From: Patescibacteria group bacterium
GTDB lineage: Bacteria; Patescibacteriota; Gracilibacteria; UBA1369; UBA12470
DNA length: 38,599 nucleotides
Assembly: GCA_018816885.1 (NCBI GenBank)
Contig: JAHIUS010000039.1
Location: 1-38,599 of the forward strand
Reading direction: 5' to 3'
Of the stretch, positions 1-8,853 are shown in pieces; the first letter of the stretch is position 1, and each line of letters begins with the position of its first letter. The translations under genes were made by a program, and so were the position numbers. Under the pieces are notes generated by a model. That model searched no databases. It was given only the letters and a program-made list of their open reading frames with translations, and was not told the origin of the DNA.

Positions 1-96
1 ACAGACTGGCGCGGCGATCCATATCTTATGACTGGAGACCGAAAAGAAGACATGCTCTCCCGCCTTGAACAATATTCTAATCAAATACAACAATGA
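1..96 (+). CDS. 3' end of an unidentified gene (partial)
   Basis: An open frame runs from the window edge through 31 codons to a TGA at 94-96. The last residues are polar and charged (ending LEQYSNQIQQ). The stop overlaps the next gene's ATG in an ATGA arrangement, a 4-nt overlap repeated at many junctions in this window, so this is probably the real end of an upstream gene in the same operon. Too little is present to name a family. Confidence 0.55.
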   Translation, partial: TDWRGDPYLMTGDRKEDMLSRLEQYSNQIQQ

Positions 97-728
97 GAAA
101 AACAGAAATCCTCGCAATCTTCCTAACGCTGGCCTCTGTCATAGGAGCGTACATTCTTTATCCGTATCTCCCGGAACCGATGGTTTCGCATTGGAACGCG
201 CAAGGGGAGCCTGACGGAACTATGTCGCGCTTCTGGAGTCTTGCGATGACTCCGATAGTATTCACTCTATTCACGCTGATGTTGATTTTTATCCCGCGAA
301 TCGATCCTCTCAAGAAAAACCTTGAAACATTCCGCGGATATTTCGATGGATTCATCCTGATTTTATACGCATTTTTCATACTGATTTTCGGGCAAATCAT
401 CCTGTGGAATCTTGGCACCGAGATCAGTTTCAACCTAACGATGCCGGTCGCTTTTGCAATCATGATGTTTTATATCGGGGTTATGTTAGAAAAATCAAAA
501 ATGAACTGGTTTGTTGGAATCAGAACTCCATGGACGCTAAGCAGCGAGAAAGTTTGGACTAAAACCCATAAACTTGCGGCAAAACTCTTCAAAATCGCGG
601 CAGTAATTACCTTGATCGGGGTGTTTTTTCAGCCGCAGGCTATTTGGATTATGGTTGCGGCAATCTTGATAGCGGCCCTGTATCCTGTGATTTATTCATA
701 TTTTGCATATGTGAAGGAAAACCTTTAA
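93..728 (+). CDS. SdpI/DUF1648 family integral membrane protein
   Basis: This 211-aa polytopic membrane protein resembles the SdpI family (SdpI of Bacillus subtilis gives immunity to the SDP toxin and also acts in signalling). Two family signatures are visible: HWNAQGEPDG at residues 33-42, typical of the DUF1648 half, and NWFVGIRTPWTLSSEKVW at 138-155, typical of the SdpI half. About six hydrophobic segments lie near residues 7-24, 48-68, 85-104, 116-132, 164-180 and 184-205. The start overlaps the preceding stop by 4 nt, so translation is probably coupled. No SdpC-like toxin or SdpR-like regulator lies beside it, so a toxin-immunity role is not supported here; a general membrane or envelope-stress role is as likely. 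Confidence 0.82.
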   Translation: MRKTEILAIFLTLASVIGAYILYPYLPEPMVSHWNAQGEPDGTMSRFWSLAMTPIVFTLFTLMLIFIPRIDPLKKNLETFRGYFDGFILILYAFFILIFGQIILWNLGTEISFNLTMPVAFAIMMFYIGVMLEKSKMNWFVGIRTPWTLSSEKVWTKTHKLAAKLFKIAAVITLIGVFFQPQAIWIMVAAILIAALYPVIYSYFAYVKENL

Positions 729-739
729 CCAAACATAAT

Positions 740-1168
740 ATGGGAATCAATGAACCCTTTGATCGGGAAAAGGCTGAAGCTGAAAACAATGAAAGATTGA
801 AGCTTATTGATTTAGCTGAAGAAATAGCCCTGAAATTAAATCAAAATGAAACATTTGAATTGGGAATACAAGAATTAGTCGGTATTAACGCGAATTTGGT
901 GTTTAGTGCTCCGGAAGAAGGGTATACGGAAGTGAAATTTGTACATACGGCGGGATTGACGGAAACTTTGGGCAGGGTAAAAGCGGTTCGAGAACTAATT
1001 TTTCATGTTTTGGTAAAAGCCGGCACAATCGACAATCTGCAAGATTTTATAAGAGAGATAAAGCGGGAACTGAAGATATCTCCGATAATGGAAAAAATGA
1101 CAGAAAGTATAACCCGAAATATTATTGATGCCCTTCTGGATGTAGAAGAAGAAATAACGTTGGACTAG
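740..1168 (+). CDS. hypothetical protein, 142 aa
   Basis: I chose the ATG at 740 because it lies 11 nt after the preceding stop and follows the A-rich TTTAACCAAA leader seen before several genes here; the frame is also open further upstream but only inside the SdpI-like gene. The product is acidic, soluble and mostly helical by composition, with no signal peptide or membrane segment. I recognise no domain. The central stretch (about residues 45-85) is less charged and could be a small alpha/beta fold. It is probably co-transcribed with the SdpI-like gene. Confidence 0.6.
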   Translation: MGINEPFDREKAEAENNERLKLIDLAEEIALKLNQNETFELGIQELVGINANLVFSAPEEGYTEVKFVHTAGLTETLGRVKAVRELIFHVLVKAGTIDNLQDFIREIKRELKISPIMEKMTESITRNIIDALLDVEEEITLD

Positions 1169-1185
1169 CGCAATCTTTGAAATCA

Positions 1186-1194
1186 TGGTATAAT
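1186..1194 (+). promoter_or_regulatory. extended -10 promoter of the beta-CASP RNase gene
   Basis: TGGTATAAT is a perfect extended -10 element (TG at 1186-1187, TATAAT at 1189-1194). Transcription would start near 1201, leaving a leader of only about 14 nt before the ATG at 1215. No convincing -35 box is visible, which is usual for extended -10 promoters. Confidence 0.6.
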
Positions 1195-1214
1195 ACTAAA
1201 AATAAAAAAACACC

Positions 1215-2597
1215 ATGAAATTCACCTCATACGGCGCAGCGCGCGAAGTTACAGGATCCAAGCATTTGATTGAAACAAACGGTAAACGCATTCTTCTCGA
1301 TTGCGGAATCTTTCACGGCCGAAGAAAAGAGGCCGAAGCAAAAAACAAGAACTTTCCGTTCAAACCGGCGGATCTTGATGCCGTAATACTTTCACACGCA
1401 CATATAGACCATAGCGGCAACCTGCCAAACCTGGTAAAGCAAGGCTACAACGGCCCGATTTTTTGCACAAATGCAACACTCGACCTTTGCACTCACATGT
1501 TGCTCGACAGCGCTTTTATCCAGGAAAAAGAAGCTGAATATATCAATACGAAAAGGCGCAAAAAGGGAGAAGAACAAGTAGAACCGATCTACACACAAAA
1601 AGACGCGGAAGAGTCACTCCGGTATTTTACGGGAAGAAAGCACAATGAAGAGTTCGAACCTGTTGAAGGCGTAAAGGTAGTTTTCAGAGAAGCCGGTCAC
1701 ATTCTCGGAGCCGCAATAGTCGAAATCCACGCCGAAAACAAAAAAATAGTCTTCACCGGCGATCTCGGGCGGAAAGGGCTTGCAGTCTTGAAAGACCCAT
1801 ATCAAGTCAATCAAGCCGATGTACTCATAACAGAATCAACTTACGGCGACCGACTGCACGAAGATATTCATGAAGCTCAAGAAAAACTTGCAAACATAGT
1901 TAACAAAACAATAAAAAAAGGCGGGAAACTCATAATTCCCGCATTCGCTCTCGGAAGAACACAAGAAATAGTTTACGGACTTCACCAGCTTTTCGATGAA
2001 GGCAAAATACCGCCGAACCTGCAAATATTTGTAGACAGTCCTCTAGCGGTAAATGTCACGGATGTATTCCGGAAACATCCCGAATGTTACGACCTCGAGT
2101 CTCAAGAAATCTTCACCGACAAACAAGAAGATCCGTTCGGATTTTCTCGTCTCAAATACATAACAAAAGTAGAAGAATCAAAAGCTCTAAGCCGTTATGT
2201 CGGCCCTTGCATAATTATTTCAGCGTCAGGTATGTGTGAGTTTGGACGAGTAACTCATCACTTAAAAAACAACATTGAAGATCATCGCAATACAGTACTT
2301 ATAGTCGGATACATGGCTGAAAACACACTGGGTCGCAAACTCATAAACAGATTTCCGGAGGTCAACATACTTGGCAAACCTTACAAGGTAAGATGTGATG
2401 TCGAAGTAGTTGATGTTTACTCGGCCCATGCCGACCGCTCGGATCTTCTTGATTTCGCAACACACATAAAAGACCTCAAAAAAATCTTAATAGTCCATGG
2501 AGAAGAAAAATCCCAAATGGCTTACAAGGAAGCATTGAAACAAAACGGCTTCGATTGGGTCCAAATCCCAAAGCCAGGAGAAACATTTGAGATTTAG
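1215..2597 (+). CDS. beta-CASP metallo-beta-lactamase-fold RNase
   Basis: This 460-aa protein belongs to the CPSF-73/YSH1-like branch of MBL-fold ribonucleases, which cleave RNA endo- or exonucleolytically with two zinc ions. The metal-binding motif HAHIDH is at residues 61-66, followed by EAGHILGAA, the aspartate motif TGDLGRKG and the beta-CASP segments ESTYGDR, FVDSPLAV and ISASGMCEFGR. A late histidine motif, SAHADRSDL, completes the site. The length and the C-terminal VHGEE motif fit a complete enzyme. There is no N-terminal KH domain of the archaeal CPSF type. It stands alone behind its own promoter. It probably acts in cytosolic RNA processing or decay; the substrate is unknown. Confidence 0.9.
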   Translation: MKFTSYGAAREVTGSKHLIETNGKRILLDCGIFHGRRKEAEAKNKNFPFKPADLDAVILSHAHIDHSGNLPNLVKQGYNGPIFCTNATLDLCTHMLLDSAFIQEKEAEYINTKRRKKGEEQVEPIYTQKDAEESLRYFTGRKHNEEFEPVEGVKVVFREAGHILGAAIVEIHAENKKIVFTGDLGRKGLAVLKDPYQVNQADVLITESTYGDRLHEDIHEAQEKLANIVNKTIKKGGKLIIPAFALGRTQEIVYGLHQLFDEGKIPPNLQIFVDSPLAVNVTDVFRKHPECYDLESQEIFTDKQEDPFGFSRLKYITKVEESKALSRYVGPCIIISASGMCEFGRVTHHLKNNIEDHRNTVLIVGYMAENTLGRKLINRFPEVNILGKPYKVRCDVEVVDVYSAHADRSDLLDFATHIKDLKKILIVHGEEKSQMAYKEALKQNGFDWVQIPKPGETFEI

Positions 2598-2657
2598 GCA
2601 CAACAACATTACAATATTTTAGGATTTCAAGATTTCTAATTTCAGATTTCATAAAAT

Positions 2658-3809
2658 ATGCTTTTTCAACAAATTTTAATACTGCTTGCATGCGTCTGGC
2701 TGGTCGGAAGAATATTCGACAAGCTGAAATGGCCGCCTCTGTTCGGTGAAATCCTTGCAGGAATTATAGTCGGACCGATGATTCTCGGGATGGTAGAAGA
2801 CACCGAGGCGATAAGAGTTCTCGCGGAATTCGGAATTTTCTTTCTGATGCTTCATGCCGGACTGGAAATGAACCCGAAACAACTATACAAGGCATCTCAT
2901 AGATCTGTTGTTGTAGCGGCGGGAGGCGTTATGATACCGTTCTTATCAGGTTGGTGGGTATCCAGAGCGTTCGGATATGAACTTTTTGAATCGCTTTTTA
3001 TAGGGGTTGGCCTATCTATTACGGCAATTGCCGTGACCGCGCGGCTTTTCAAGGATTACAACATAACCAATTCGAATATAGCCCATGTCACAATGGGCGC
3101 AGCGGTTATTGATGACATTCTCGGACTTCTGCTTTTCTCGATAGTTTTGAATATCGTTGACTTCGGGATGATAGATATAACCCAAATTTCGATCCTTACC
3201 GCCAAGATAGTGCTATTTTTCTTGTTTGTGCTTTTTTTGGGGCAAAAATGTTCAGGAAAACTCAATAAAATAATTTTCAAAGGCAATAAAGGTTTCACTT
3301 TCACGATAATAATCGGACTGCTCTTCGGGGTAATAGCGGAACTTATAGGGCTACATGTAATTATAGGAGCATTTCTTGCCGGACTTTTTATCAGGGAAGA
3401 GGTTATTGAGCCGGGACTTTATGAAAAAATAGAAGATAGAATTTACGGGCTTTCGTACAGCTTCTTAGGGCCGATATTTTTTGCGTCACTCGCTTTTCAC
3501 TTGGACTTTTCAGCATTGAAGACGGCAGCTTTATTCACAATTGCAATTACTTTGGTTGCTATTATAGGGAAAATATTGGGTGCCGGAATTTGTGCCTTTA
3601 AATGCAAAATGACAAAAATCGAATCACTCGGGGTGGGGCTCGCAATGAACAGCAGAGGAGCGGTTGAATTGATTATCGCGTCAATCGGCTTGCAGAAAGG
3701 AATAATTAGCTCGGAGATTTTCTCAATTCTTGTTATAATGGCTTTCGCAACAACACTGGTATCAATTATAGGACTTAAGCCAATTTCAAATTATGTCAAA
3801 AGTAAATGA
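2658..3809 (+). CDS. CPA2-family cation/proton antiporter (Kef/NapA-like)
   Basis: The 383-aa protein is hydrophobic throughout, with about 12 predicted membrane segments. It carries the CPA2 signatures GEILAGIIVGP near residue 30, TAIAVTARLF near 121, GAAVIDDILG near 147 (acidic pair of the ion-binding site) and NSRGAVELIIA near 330. It lacks the C-terminal RCK/TrkA domain of KefB/KefC, so it is the short form that exchanges Na+ or K+ for protons without nucleotide control. Its 3' end overlaps the next small gene by 17 nt. Confidence 0.88.
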   Translation: MLFQQILILLACVWLVGRIFDKLKWPPLFGEILAGIIVGPMILGMVEDTEAIRVLAEFGIFFLMLHAGLEMNPKQLYKASHRSVVVAAGGVMIPFLSGWWVSRAFGYELFESLFIGVGLSITAIAVTARLFKDYNITNSNIAHVTMGAAVIDDILGLLLFSIVLNIVDFGMIDITQISILTAKIVLFFLFVLFLGQKCSGKLNKIIFKGNKGFTFTIIIGLLFGVIAELIGLHVIIGAFLAGLFIREEVIEPGLYEKIEDRIYGLSYSFLGPIFFASLAFHLDFSALKTAALFTIAITLVAIIGKILGAGICAFKCKMTKIESLGVGLAMNSRGAVELIIASIGLQKGIISSEIFSILVIMAFATTLVSIIGLKPISNYVKSK

Positions 3810-4098
3810 GCCAAATCAGATGGATATACTATCGTTAGATGAATGGTGGAAGAGAACGGAAAATGAGCCAAATCGATATGTAGCAGCAATCAATAATGTA
3901 GGGTTCCAAGGAACGTGGATTACGGATGATATTAAATTTGCATTATGTCATTACAGCGATCAATTCAAGAAAATGCTTGCGGGAAAAATGATGGGAGAAG
4001 AATTTGATGGAGAAAAATTTAGTGAAATCGTGGATGGAAATTTGTTGATGGCAGTAGTGAAGTTTATAAAAGGAAAAGTAAGTTCAGCTTTAATATAA
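3793..4098 (+). CDS. hypothetical protein, 101 aa
   Basis: The ATG at 3793 overlaps the antiporter's last codons by 17 nt; an in-frame ATG at 3820 would remove the overlap and is an alternative start. The product is soluble, with a tryptophan-rich N-terminal part (DEWWKRTENEP) and a GTWITDDIKFAL segment. I recognise no family. The tight spacing suggests co-transcription with the antiporter. Confidence 0.55.
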   Translation: MSKVNEPNQMDILSLDEWWKRTENEPNRYVAAINNVGFQGTWITDDIKFALCHYSDQFKKMLAGKMMGEEFDGEKFSEIVDGNLLMAVVKFIKGKVSSALI

Positions 4099-4126
4099 AA
4101 ATCCAAAAATCTAACCAAAAACAAAA

Positions 4127-4513
4127 ATGGACGGATCAGTATTTTTCGCTCAACTTCTGAGCCCGCTTATGTTGGTCGGAGGAATCGCAATGCTTGTGAA
4201 CCACAAAAAAATCCCAAAAATGATCGATGAGATCACAAAAAGCTACGCTCTGATGTTCATGGGCGGACTTTTCGGAATACTTGTTGGAACAGCAATTGTG
4301 CTTGCTCACAATGCTTGGGAAGCAAACTGGGTTGTGCTTATCACGCTTATCGGATGGGGTTTTCTTCTTAAGGGTGTATTCGTGATGATTCTTCCCGATT
4401 ACATGATGGAATTGGCAAAATCTCTCAAGAAATACGAGAACTTATATGTCATCGGCGGATGCTGCTGGATGCTTATTGGCCTATTCCTGGGTTACTTCGG
4501 GTTCTTCGCGTAG
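4127..4513 (+). CDS. small integral membrane protein, 128 aa
   Basis: About four hydrophobic helices are visible near residues 5-22, 40-62, 70-92 and 108-126, linked by short polar loops. The pattern resembles small uncharacterised membrane proteins common in Patescibacteria; no catalytic motif is present. The start follows an A-rich leader (AACCAAAAACAAAA) instead of a Shine-Dalgarno site. The last 33 nt overlap the 3' end of the convergent 547-aa gene on the other strand. Confidence 0.7.
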   Translation: MDGSVFFAQLLSPLMLVGGIAMLVNHKKIPKMIDEITKSYALMFMGGLFGILVGTAIVLAHNAWEANWVVLITLIGWGFLLKGVFVMILPDYMMELAKSLKKYENLYVIGGCCWMLIGLFLGYFGFFA

Positions 4514-6124
4514 AGCCTTTATAAGATCAAAATTCTTAAGCGATTCGTCAACTCTCTGAAGGAGAGCAATTTTTTCTTCTACAGAGATATTGCTTTTGCG
4601 AGCCCTTTCCAAATCGGGGATTAGTCCTTTGGGAAGCAAATCAAACTTCTTCCGGCCTTGGCCAAAGACAGGCTTAAGTCCTAGAAGTTCATAAATTGCC
4701 TTATAGACAGGTTTATAATCGTCAACCTTGATGTTTCCCCCGGCTTTTTTCAAAAGTTCATTTGCAGACCATTTTAAAGCTGCTACCAAAGAGCCGAAAC
4801 TGACATCTCCAAGCCTTTTCCCCGGACCAAAGAACCTATCCCTGAACTCCATGAATTTACTCTCAATAAAAAGGAGCTTGGAAGCAGAATACATTCTTAC
4901 AAAAGTTTCTTTAGCATACTGAATATGCTCCGGTTCAGGTCCGTTTGTTAAGATTGCAATAATAGATGTTGCTTGAATAGATATTTTTTCGCCAAAAGAA
5001 AGGTAAGGTTCAAACTTAAAACATCTGGCAAATTCCTTGATAAGATGAAGATTTTCTATGATTTTCGGGTCTCCCTTTTGAAGGGTCAGAATCTCCTGCA
5101 TTAGGTCATAAATACGTCTGCCCATCTTAGCCTCTTTTCCGAAAGCATTAAGAAGTACAGTGTAGTCCTCAGCTCTATAAGAAGAAACTCCGGCAATTGT
5201 ATCGATCCTTTCCCTCAAAAGAGGTTTAGCGGAAATTAGGACAGTCCTCCTGGCTCCCGGGTTATTGAGAGGGAGATCTGCAGCTTTAAAGATCCTAGCT
5301 TTAAAAGCTTTTTTAGATTCATTGGAGACGCCTTTCAGTGTATCAACTTGATCGAGAATTGTTTGTTGAAGCTCATACTGTCGCTCAGGACGGTTTTTCA
5401 TGCTGTTCCACTTGCCAAGTAGCGTATGAACTTCTTCGATTGCAGCGCGAACATCAGCTATTTGGCCACCGATCTCACCTTTATGGGACTCTCTTGTGTG
5501 ATCGATACTTCTGATCGCAGAATGAAGAGTATCGAACATTTGGAAGCTCTTTCCACCTTCCGCAACAGTAATAAGAACTTTCCCTTTGTTTTCTCCTTGA
5601 TTGATTCTGATTACTCGCCAATAATTTTCTTTTAGAGGTGAAAGCCCATCAATAAAAAACTCTTTTAAACCCTCAATATCTGAAACTCCAATCTGTCTGA
5701 TTATCGTAGCTGTAATCCTTCCCGGATTAACAATGCATCTTCGAATCGAATCCTCCTCTCGAAACTCTTGCCTGTCATGCTCGTCACAGAACATTTCCTG
5801 GAAAAGCTTAACTTTCGTTCGTGGTAATTTTTCAAAATCTTCAGGAGAAATAGGTCGGAAATCTTCAGAATCCAGAAGTTGATCAACCTTTGCCGCAGAA
5901 ACCTCCTGAACTTTATCAACTCTTCGTGACACAGCATCTCTTCTGGAAACTTCCCCAATAGTTTGAAAATAATCCCTCACAACCTCGGGATTTCGCCCGG
6001 AAAGCTCCCAATAATTAAGAAGTTCTGAAGGGGCAGGGGTAAAACGCATAGACTGCGCAATCTCACGATCGGTATCGTAATAATCCTGAACCAGAAACAA
6101 ATTGTCGTGTATTTGATCGATCAT
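4481..6124 (-). CDS. large soluble orphan protein, 547 aa
   Basis: A long uninterrupted frame encodes a soluble, charged, largely helical protein. It has no signal peptide, no membrane segment and no motif I can tie to a known enzyme. The N-terminal third is acidic and arginine-rich. The region around residues 250-300 contains a basic helix and the phrase LLRERIDTIAG. The C-terminal half alternates helices and short loops. Convergent overlap of 33 nt with the upstream membrane protein gene is visible. The next gene on the same strand lies only 12 nt before its start, so the two are probably transcribed together. It may be a lineage-specific cytosolic protein. Confidence 0.75.
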   Translation of the reverse strand: MIDQIHDNLFLVQDYYDTDREIAQSMRFTPAPSELLNYWELSGRNPEVVRDYFQTIGEVSRRDAVSRRVDKVQEVSAAKVDQLLDSEDFRPISPEDFEKLPRTKVKLFQEMFCDEHDRQEFREEDSIRRCIVNPGRITATIIRQIGVSDIEGLKEFFIDGLSPLKENYWRVIRINQGENKGKVLITVAEGGKSFQMFDTLHSAIRSIDHTRESHKGEIGGQIADVRAAIEEVHTLLGKWNSMKNRPERQYELQQTILDQVDTLKGVSNESKKAFKARIFKAADLPLNNPGARRTVLISAKPLLRERIDTIAGVSSYRAEDYTVLLNAFGKEAKMGRRIYDLMQEILTLQKGDPKIIENLHLIKEFARCFKFEPYLSFGEKISIQATSIIAILTNGPEPEHIQYAKETFVRMYSASKLLFIESKFMEFRDRFFGPGKRLGDVSFGSLVAALKWSANELLKKAGGNIKVDDYKPVYKAIYELLGLKPVFGQGRKKFDLLPKGLIPDLERARKSNISVEEKIALLQRVDESLKNFDLIKALREEPEVTQE

Positions 6125-6136
6125 AGGAGCGAGATT

Positions 6137-6514
6137 CTAATACAAAACAACCAGAAAGAAAAGCAGAATTACCGGCGCAAACAAGATATTAATAATGGAA
6201 TTGGCCCCGGAAAGTGTGAAGGCGCCAACTGAAACAAGCGAATAAGTATAGATAATAGCACTAAAAAAGGCTGCAGAAAGCGAAATGATGCCAAGTTTTT
6301 TAAAACCAAAAGCAAACAAAATTCCAAGAGGACAAGCCACCAGGAAATCCAAATAAGCACTGATCCACAGCCCCGCAAAAGCATCGCTCTTATCTGTTAA
6401 AATCGTCATCATCCTTTCTCCAAAAACAAAAATCAGCAAAAATAAAACAATCATATGAACAGCCTGAACCCCGCCATAATAATAGATCAGAAATTTTTTC
6501 AGATTTGAAATCAT
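6137..6514 (-). CDS. integral membrane protein, 125 aa
   Basis: Four hydrophobic segments are visible (about residues 13-32, 47-70, 75-98 and 103-124). The ATG lies at 6512-6514 and the stop 12 nt before the start of the 547-aa gene. The sequence is not recognised. It resembles four-helix membrane proteins of unknown function; its only context is the downstream orphan gene. Confidence 0.65.
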   Translation of the reverse strand: MISNLKKFLIYYYGGVQAVHMIVLFLLIFVFGERMMTILTDKSDAFAGLWISAYLDFLVACPLGILFAFGFKKLGIISLSAAFFSAIIYTYSLVSVGAFTLSGANSIINILFAPVILLFFLVVLY

Positions 6515-6532
6515 CGCATAAGGTACTATAAT
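6505..6532 (+). promoter_or_regulatory. promoter of folE
   Basis: TTGAAA at 6505-6510 and a perfect TATAAT at 6527-6532 are separated by 16 nt. The predicted start near 6539 leaves a leader of about 36 nt to the ATG at 6575. The element overlaps the start of the divergent membrane protein gene. Confidence 0.65.
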
Positions 6533-6550
6533 ACGCCCGCTGAATTTAAA

Positions 6551-6571
6551 CCATAGACTCTAGACCATAGA
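6551..6571 (-). repeat. three heptamer units in the folE leader
   Basis: Read on the minus strand, this stretch is TCTATGG, TCTAGAG, TCTATGG in tandem. The same heptamer family recurs at 16724-16756. It lies between the folE promoter and start codon. Confidence 0.6.
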
Positions 6572-6574
6572 ATT

Positions 6575-7123
6575 ATGGAAAAACTTTATAAGAAAATCTT
6601 GGAAAAAATAGGGGAGGATCCTACGCGTCAAGGGCTTAGCAATACTCCTCAGAGGGCCGCAAAAGCCTTTAAATTTCTCACAAAAGGGTACGAAGAGAAT
6701 CTGGACGAAATCATAAACGGAGCAATCTATGACATGGAAAGCAACGACATGATAATCTGCCGCGATATCGAGCTCTACTCCTTGTGCGAACACCACATGC
6801 TGCCGTTTATCGGCAAATGCCACATCGGCTACATACCTGACAAAAAGGTGATCGGCCTCTCAAAACTGGCTAGAATAGTCGACTACTTCGCCAAAAGACT
6901 CCAAATCCAAGAACGCCTCACACGAGAAATCGCCGAAGCCGTTCAAAAATACACGAATCCGATAGGTGTAGCGGTTGTAGTCGAAGCTCAGCACCTTTGC
7001 ATGATGATGCGAGGCGTCGAGAAGCAAAACTCCTCCATGCAAACATCAACAATGCTCGGCCAATTCCGTAAAAGCCACGCCACAAGGCAGGAATTTCTGA
7101 GCCTCATAGCAGAAAAAAGATAA
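6575..7123 (+). CDS. folE: GTP cyclohydrolase I
   Basis: This 182-aa enzyme converts GTP to 7,8-dihydroneopterin triphosphate, the first step of folate and, in many bacteria, queuosine biosynthesis. The zinc ligands are visible: C71 and H74 in LCEHHMLPF and C142 in QHLCMMMRG. Other type I signatures are [17 protein letters not shown] (residues 94-110), QERLT and the C-terminal [11 protein letters not shown]. The length matches the bacterial core fold. No other folate or queuosine gene lies in the window, so which pathway it feeds cannot be judged. Its own promoter precedes it, and a lipoprotein gene follows 22 nt later. Confidence 0.96.
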   Translation: MEKLYKKILEKIGEDPTRQGLSNTPQRAAKAFKFLTKGYEENLDEIINGAIYDMESNDMIICRDIELYSLCEHHMLPFIGKCHIGYIPDKKVIGLSKLARIVDYFAKRLQIQERLTREIAEAVQKYTNPIGVAVVVEAQHLCMMMRGVEKQNSSMQTSTMLGQFRKSHATRQEFLSLIAEKR

Positions 7124-7145
7124 AAAACCTTTAAACCAAAAAAAC

Positions 7146-7583
7146 ATGACCAAACGAATCTTGCCGATTGTTATTCTTCTTATTGGATTGCCTCTCGCAG
7201 GTTGCGATGACGGATCAATGCCGGAAGATGAGTCGATCACTTATGATGAAGTTTTTGAGCTGATAGAAGAAGTCGATAGTCAATACACGGTACGCGGCAG
7301 CTGCGACATGGTCGGCACAGACAGCCACTGCGTCGACTACATTGGCTCGTTTTGGACAGAAGAACAAATGGAGCTCAACTGTCAGGGTGCGGGAATTTAC
7401 AATACAACAACATGTCCGTACTCGGAAAACGGCGGTTGCCAAGCAACCCCGGGGACAATGACGGAAACAATAATCTGGTCTTATCAAACCGGCGGCAATC
7501 CGATCTCAGCCGAAGAGGCGGTTTACGAAGCTGCGGCATGCAATTCTCTGCAAATCAGCCAGTGGGTTTTGCCGGAGTTTTAG
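7146..7583 (+). CDS. cysteine-rich lipoprotein
   Basis: The N-terminus is a classical lipoprotein signal: basic MTKR, a hydrophobic core and the lipobox LAGC with the acceptor cysteine at residue 20. The mature protein (about 126 aa) contains further cysteines spaced as in extracellular disulphide proteins: SCDMV, HCVDYIG, NCQGAG, TCPY, GGC and ACN. A C-x-(D/E)Y-x-G pattern followed by C-x-G-x-G and CP/GGC resembles small uncharacterised repeats seen in secreted myxobacterial proteins. That comparison is from memory. The ATG follows TTTAAACCAAAAAAAC, the leader motif shared with other genes. Function unknown; it is probably anchored on the outer face of the membrane. Confidence 0.75.
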   Translation: MTKRILPIVILLIGLPLAGCDDGSMPEDESITYDEVFELIEEVDSQYTVRGSCDMVGTDSHCVDYIGSFWTEEQMELNCQGAGIYNTTTCPYSENGGCQATPGTMTETIIWSYQTGGNPISAEEAVYEAAACNSLQISQWVLPEF

Positions 7584-7596
7584 AGTGACTTGTGAC

Positions 7597-8775
7597 TTAT
7601 TCCTGAGGCACAAATGTTAAAGCCTTTCCTAGTTTATCTGCTCGACCGGTCCTTCCAATTCGGTGAACATAATCATCATAAGTCGCAGGAATATCGAAAT
7701 TGATGACATGGCTAACGGAACTTATATCGAGCCCTCTGGCAGCAACATCTGTCGCCACCAACACTTGAATTGCATTTTTCTTGAAATCATCCAGCGCTTT
7801 TAGTCGATAATTTTGAGATTTGTTGCCATGAATCGCATTTGATCTGATACGGCGCTCATGTAAAGCTTTAACTACCTTGTTGGCCCCATGTTTAGTCCTG
7901 CAAAAAACGAGTACTTTCTCGAATTCAGGTTTTTTCAATAGTTCAATTAGTATATTTTGCTTCGCAGTTTTACCGCTGGGGACATGCACAATATCCTGCT
8001 CGATATTTGTTGGAGTCTGACGAATTTTTACAGATACTTTTATTGGATTATTCATGAATTGACGAATAAGTTCTTCAACTTTCGCTTCGAGAGTGGCTGT
8101 GAAGAAAAACGATTGTCTCTCCGTAGGCAATTTCCCGAGAATCAGTCGAATATCCTTGATAAATCCCATGTCTACCATGCGATCCGCTTCATCCAAAACG
8201 ACATTATGAAAGCGGCTCAGTGAAAAAACTTTTCGATTTAACAGATCGATAATTCTCCCCGGCGTTCCAATTACAAAATTTATGGGCCGGTTGAACATTC
8301 TTTGCTGGACACGCAAATTGGTTCCGCCGATGCACAGCGCAGAAGTCAGTCCAAACCCTTTTGCAAACTCCTTAAACTCCTCATTTATCTGAAAAGCGAG
8401 TTCGCGTGTCGGTGTAACTATTAACGCCTGATGTGAACCGTTAATTAGCATTTTATTAATAAGTGGGATCAAAAAAGCCGCGGTTTTGCCGGTTCCGGTA
8501 TTGGCGATACCGATAACATCTCTTCCTTCCAGTCCAACAGGGATCGTCTCGTCCTGAATAGGTGTGGGGCTCAAATATCCCTTACTCGTAATATTATTTT
8601 TAAGGCGAGAATCAATTTTAAAATCATCAAATTGATGTTTAATGGGATTGTCCGGAGTTTCAATCGAAGACTCATTGTTTGCTTTGTTAATGAGAAGATT
8701 AATATCCATAGTAGGATGGTTTCTCTTGTTTTGTTCCTGCCTGCGAGGCCGGTTATTTCGTGGGCGTTTGTACAT
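7597..8775 (-). CDS. DEAD-box RNA helicase (RhlE-like core)
   Basis: All core motifs are present in order in 392 aa: Q motif (PTPIQ, residues 70-74), motif I ANTGTGKT (91-98), Ia PTRELAFQI, Ib TPGR, II DEAD (195-198), III as TAT instead of SAT, IV VFCRTK, V VATDVAARGLDI and VI HRIGRTGR. The enzyme uses ATP to unwind or remodel RNA. The N-terminus is a basic, asparagine- and arginine-rich tail likely to contact RNA. The protein stops shortly after motif VI (ALTFVPQE), so it lacks the long C-terminal extension of DeaD/CsdA. It could support ribosome assembly or work with the PNPase and beta-CASP RNase of this window. Confidence 0.95.
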   Translation of the reverse strand: MYKRPRNNRPRRQEQNKRNHPTMDINLLINKANNESSIETPDNPIKHQFDDFKIDSRLKNNITSKGYLSPTPIQDETIPVGLEGRDVIGIANTGTGKTAAFLIPLINKMLINGSHQALIVTPTRELAFQINEEFKEFAKGFGLTSALCIGGTNLRVQQRMFNRPINFVIGTPGRIIDLLNRKVFSLSRFHNVVLDEADRMVDMGFIKDIRLILGKLPTERQSFFFTATLEAKVEELIRQFMNNPIKVSVKIRQTPTNIEQDIVHVPSGKTAKQNILIELLKKPEFEKVLVFCRTKHGANKVVKALHERRIRSNAIHGNKSQNYRLKALDDFKKNAIQVLVATDVAARGLDISSVSHVINFDIPATYDDYVHRIGRTGRADKLGKALTFVPQE

Positions 8776-8853
8776 TTTTAGGTTTGATTATGCGCTAGCG
8801 TTAATACTGACATACTTTTCTGGTTTTGTCAAACCCGCCGCATTGGAAGCCGT

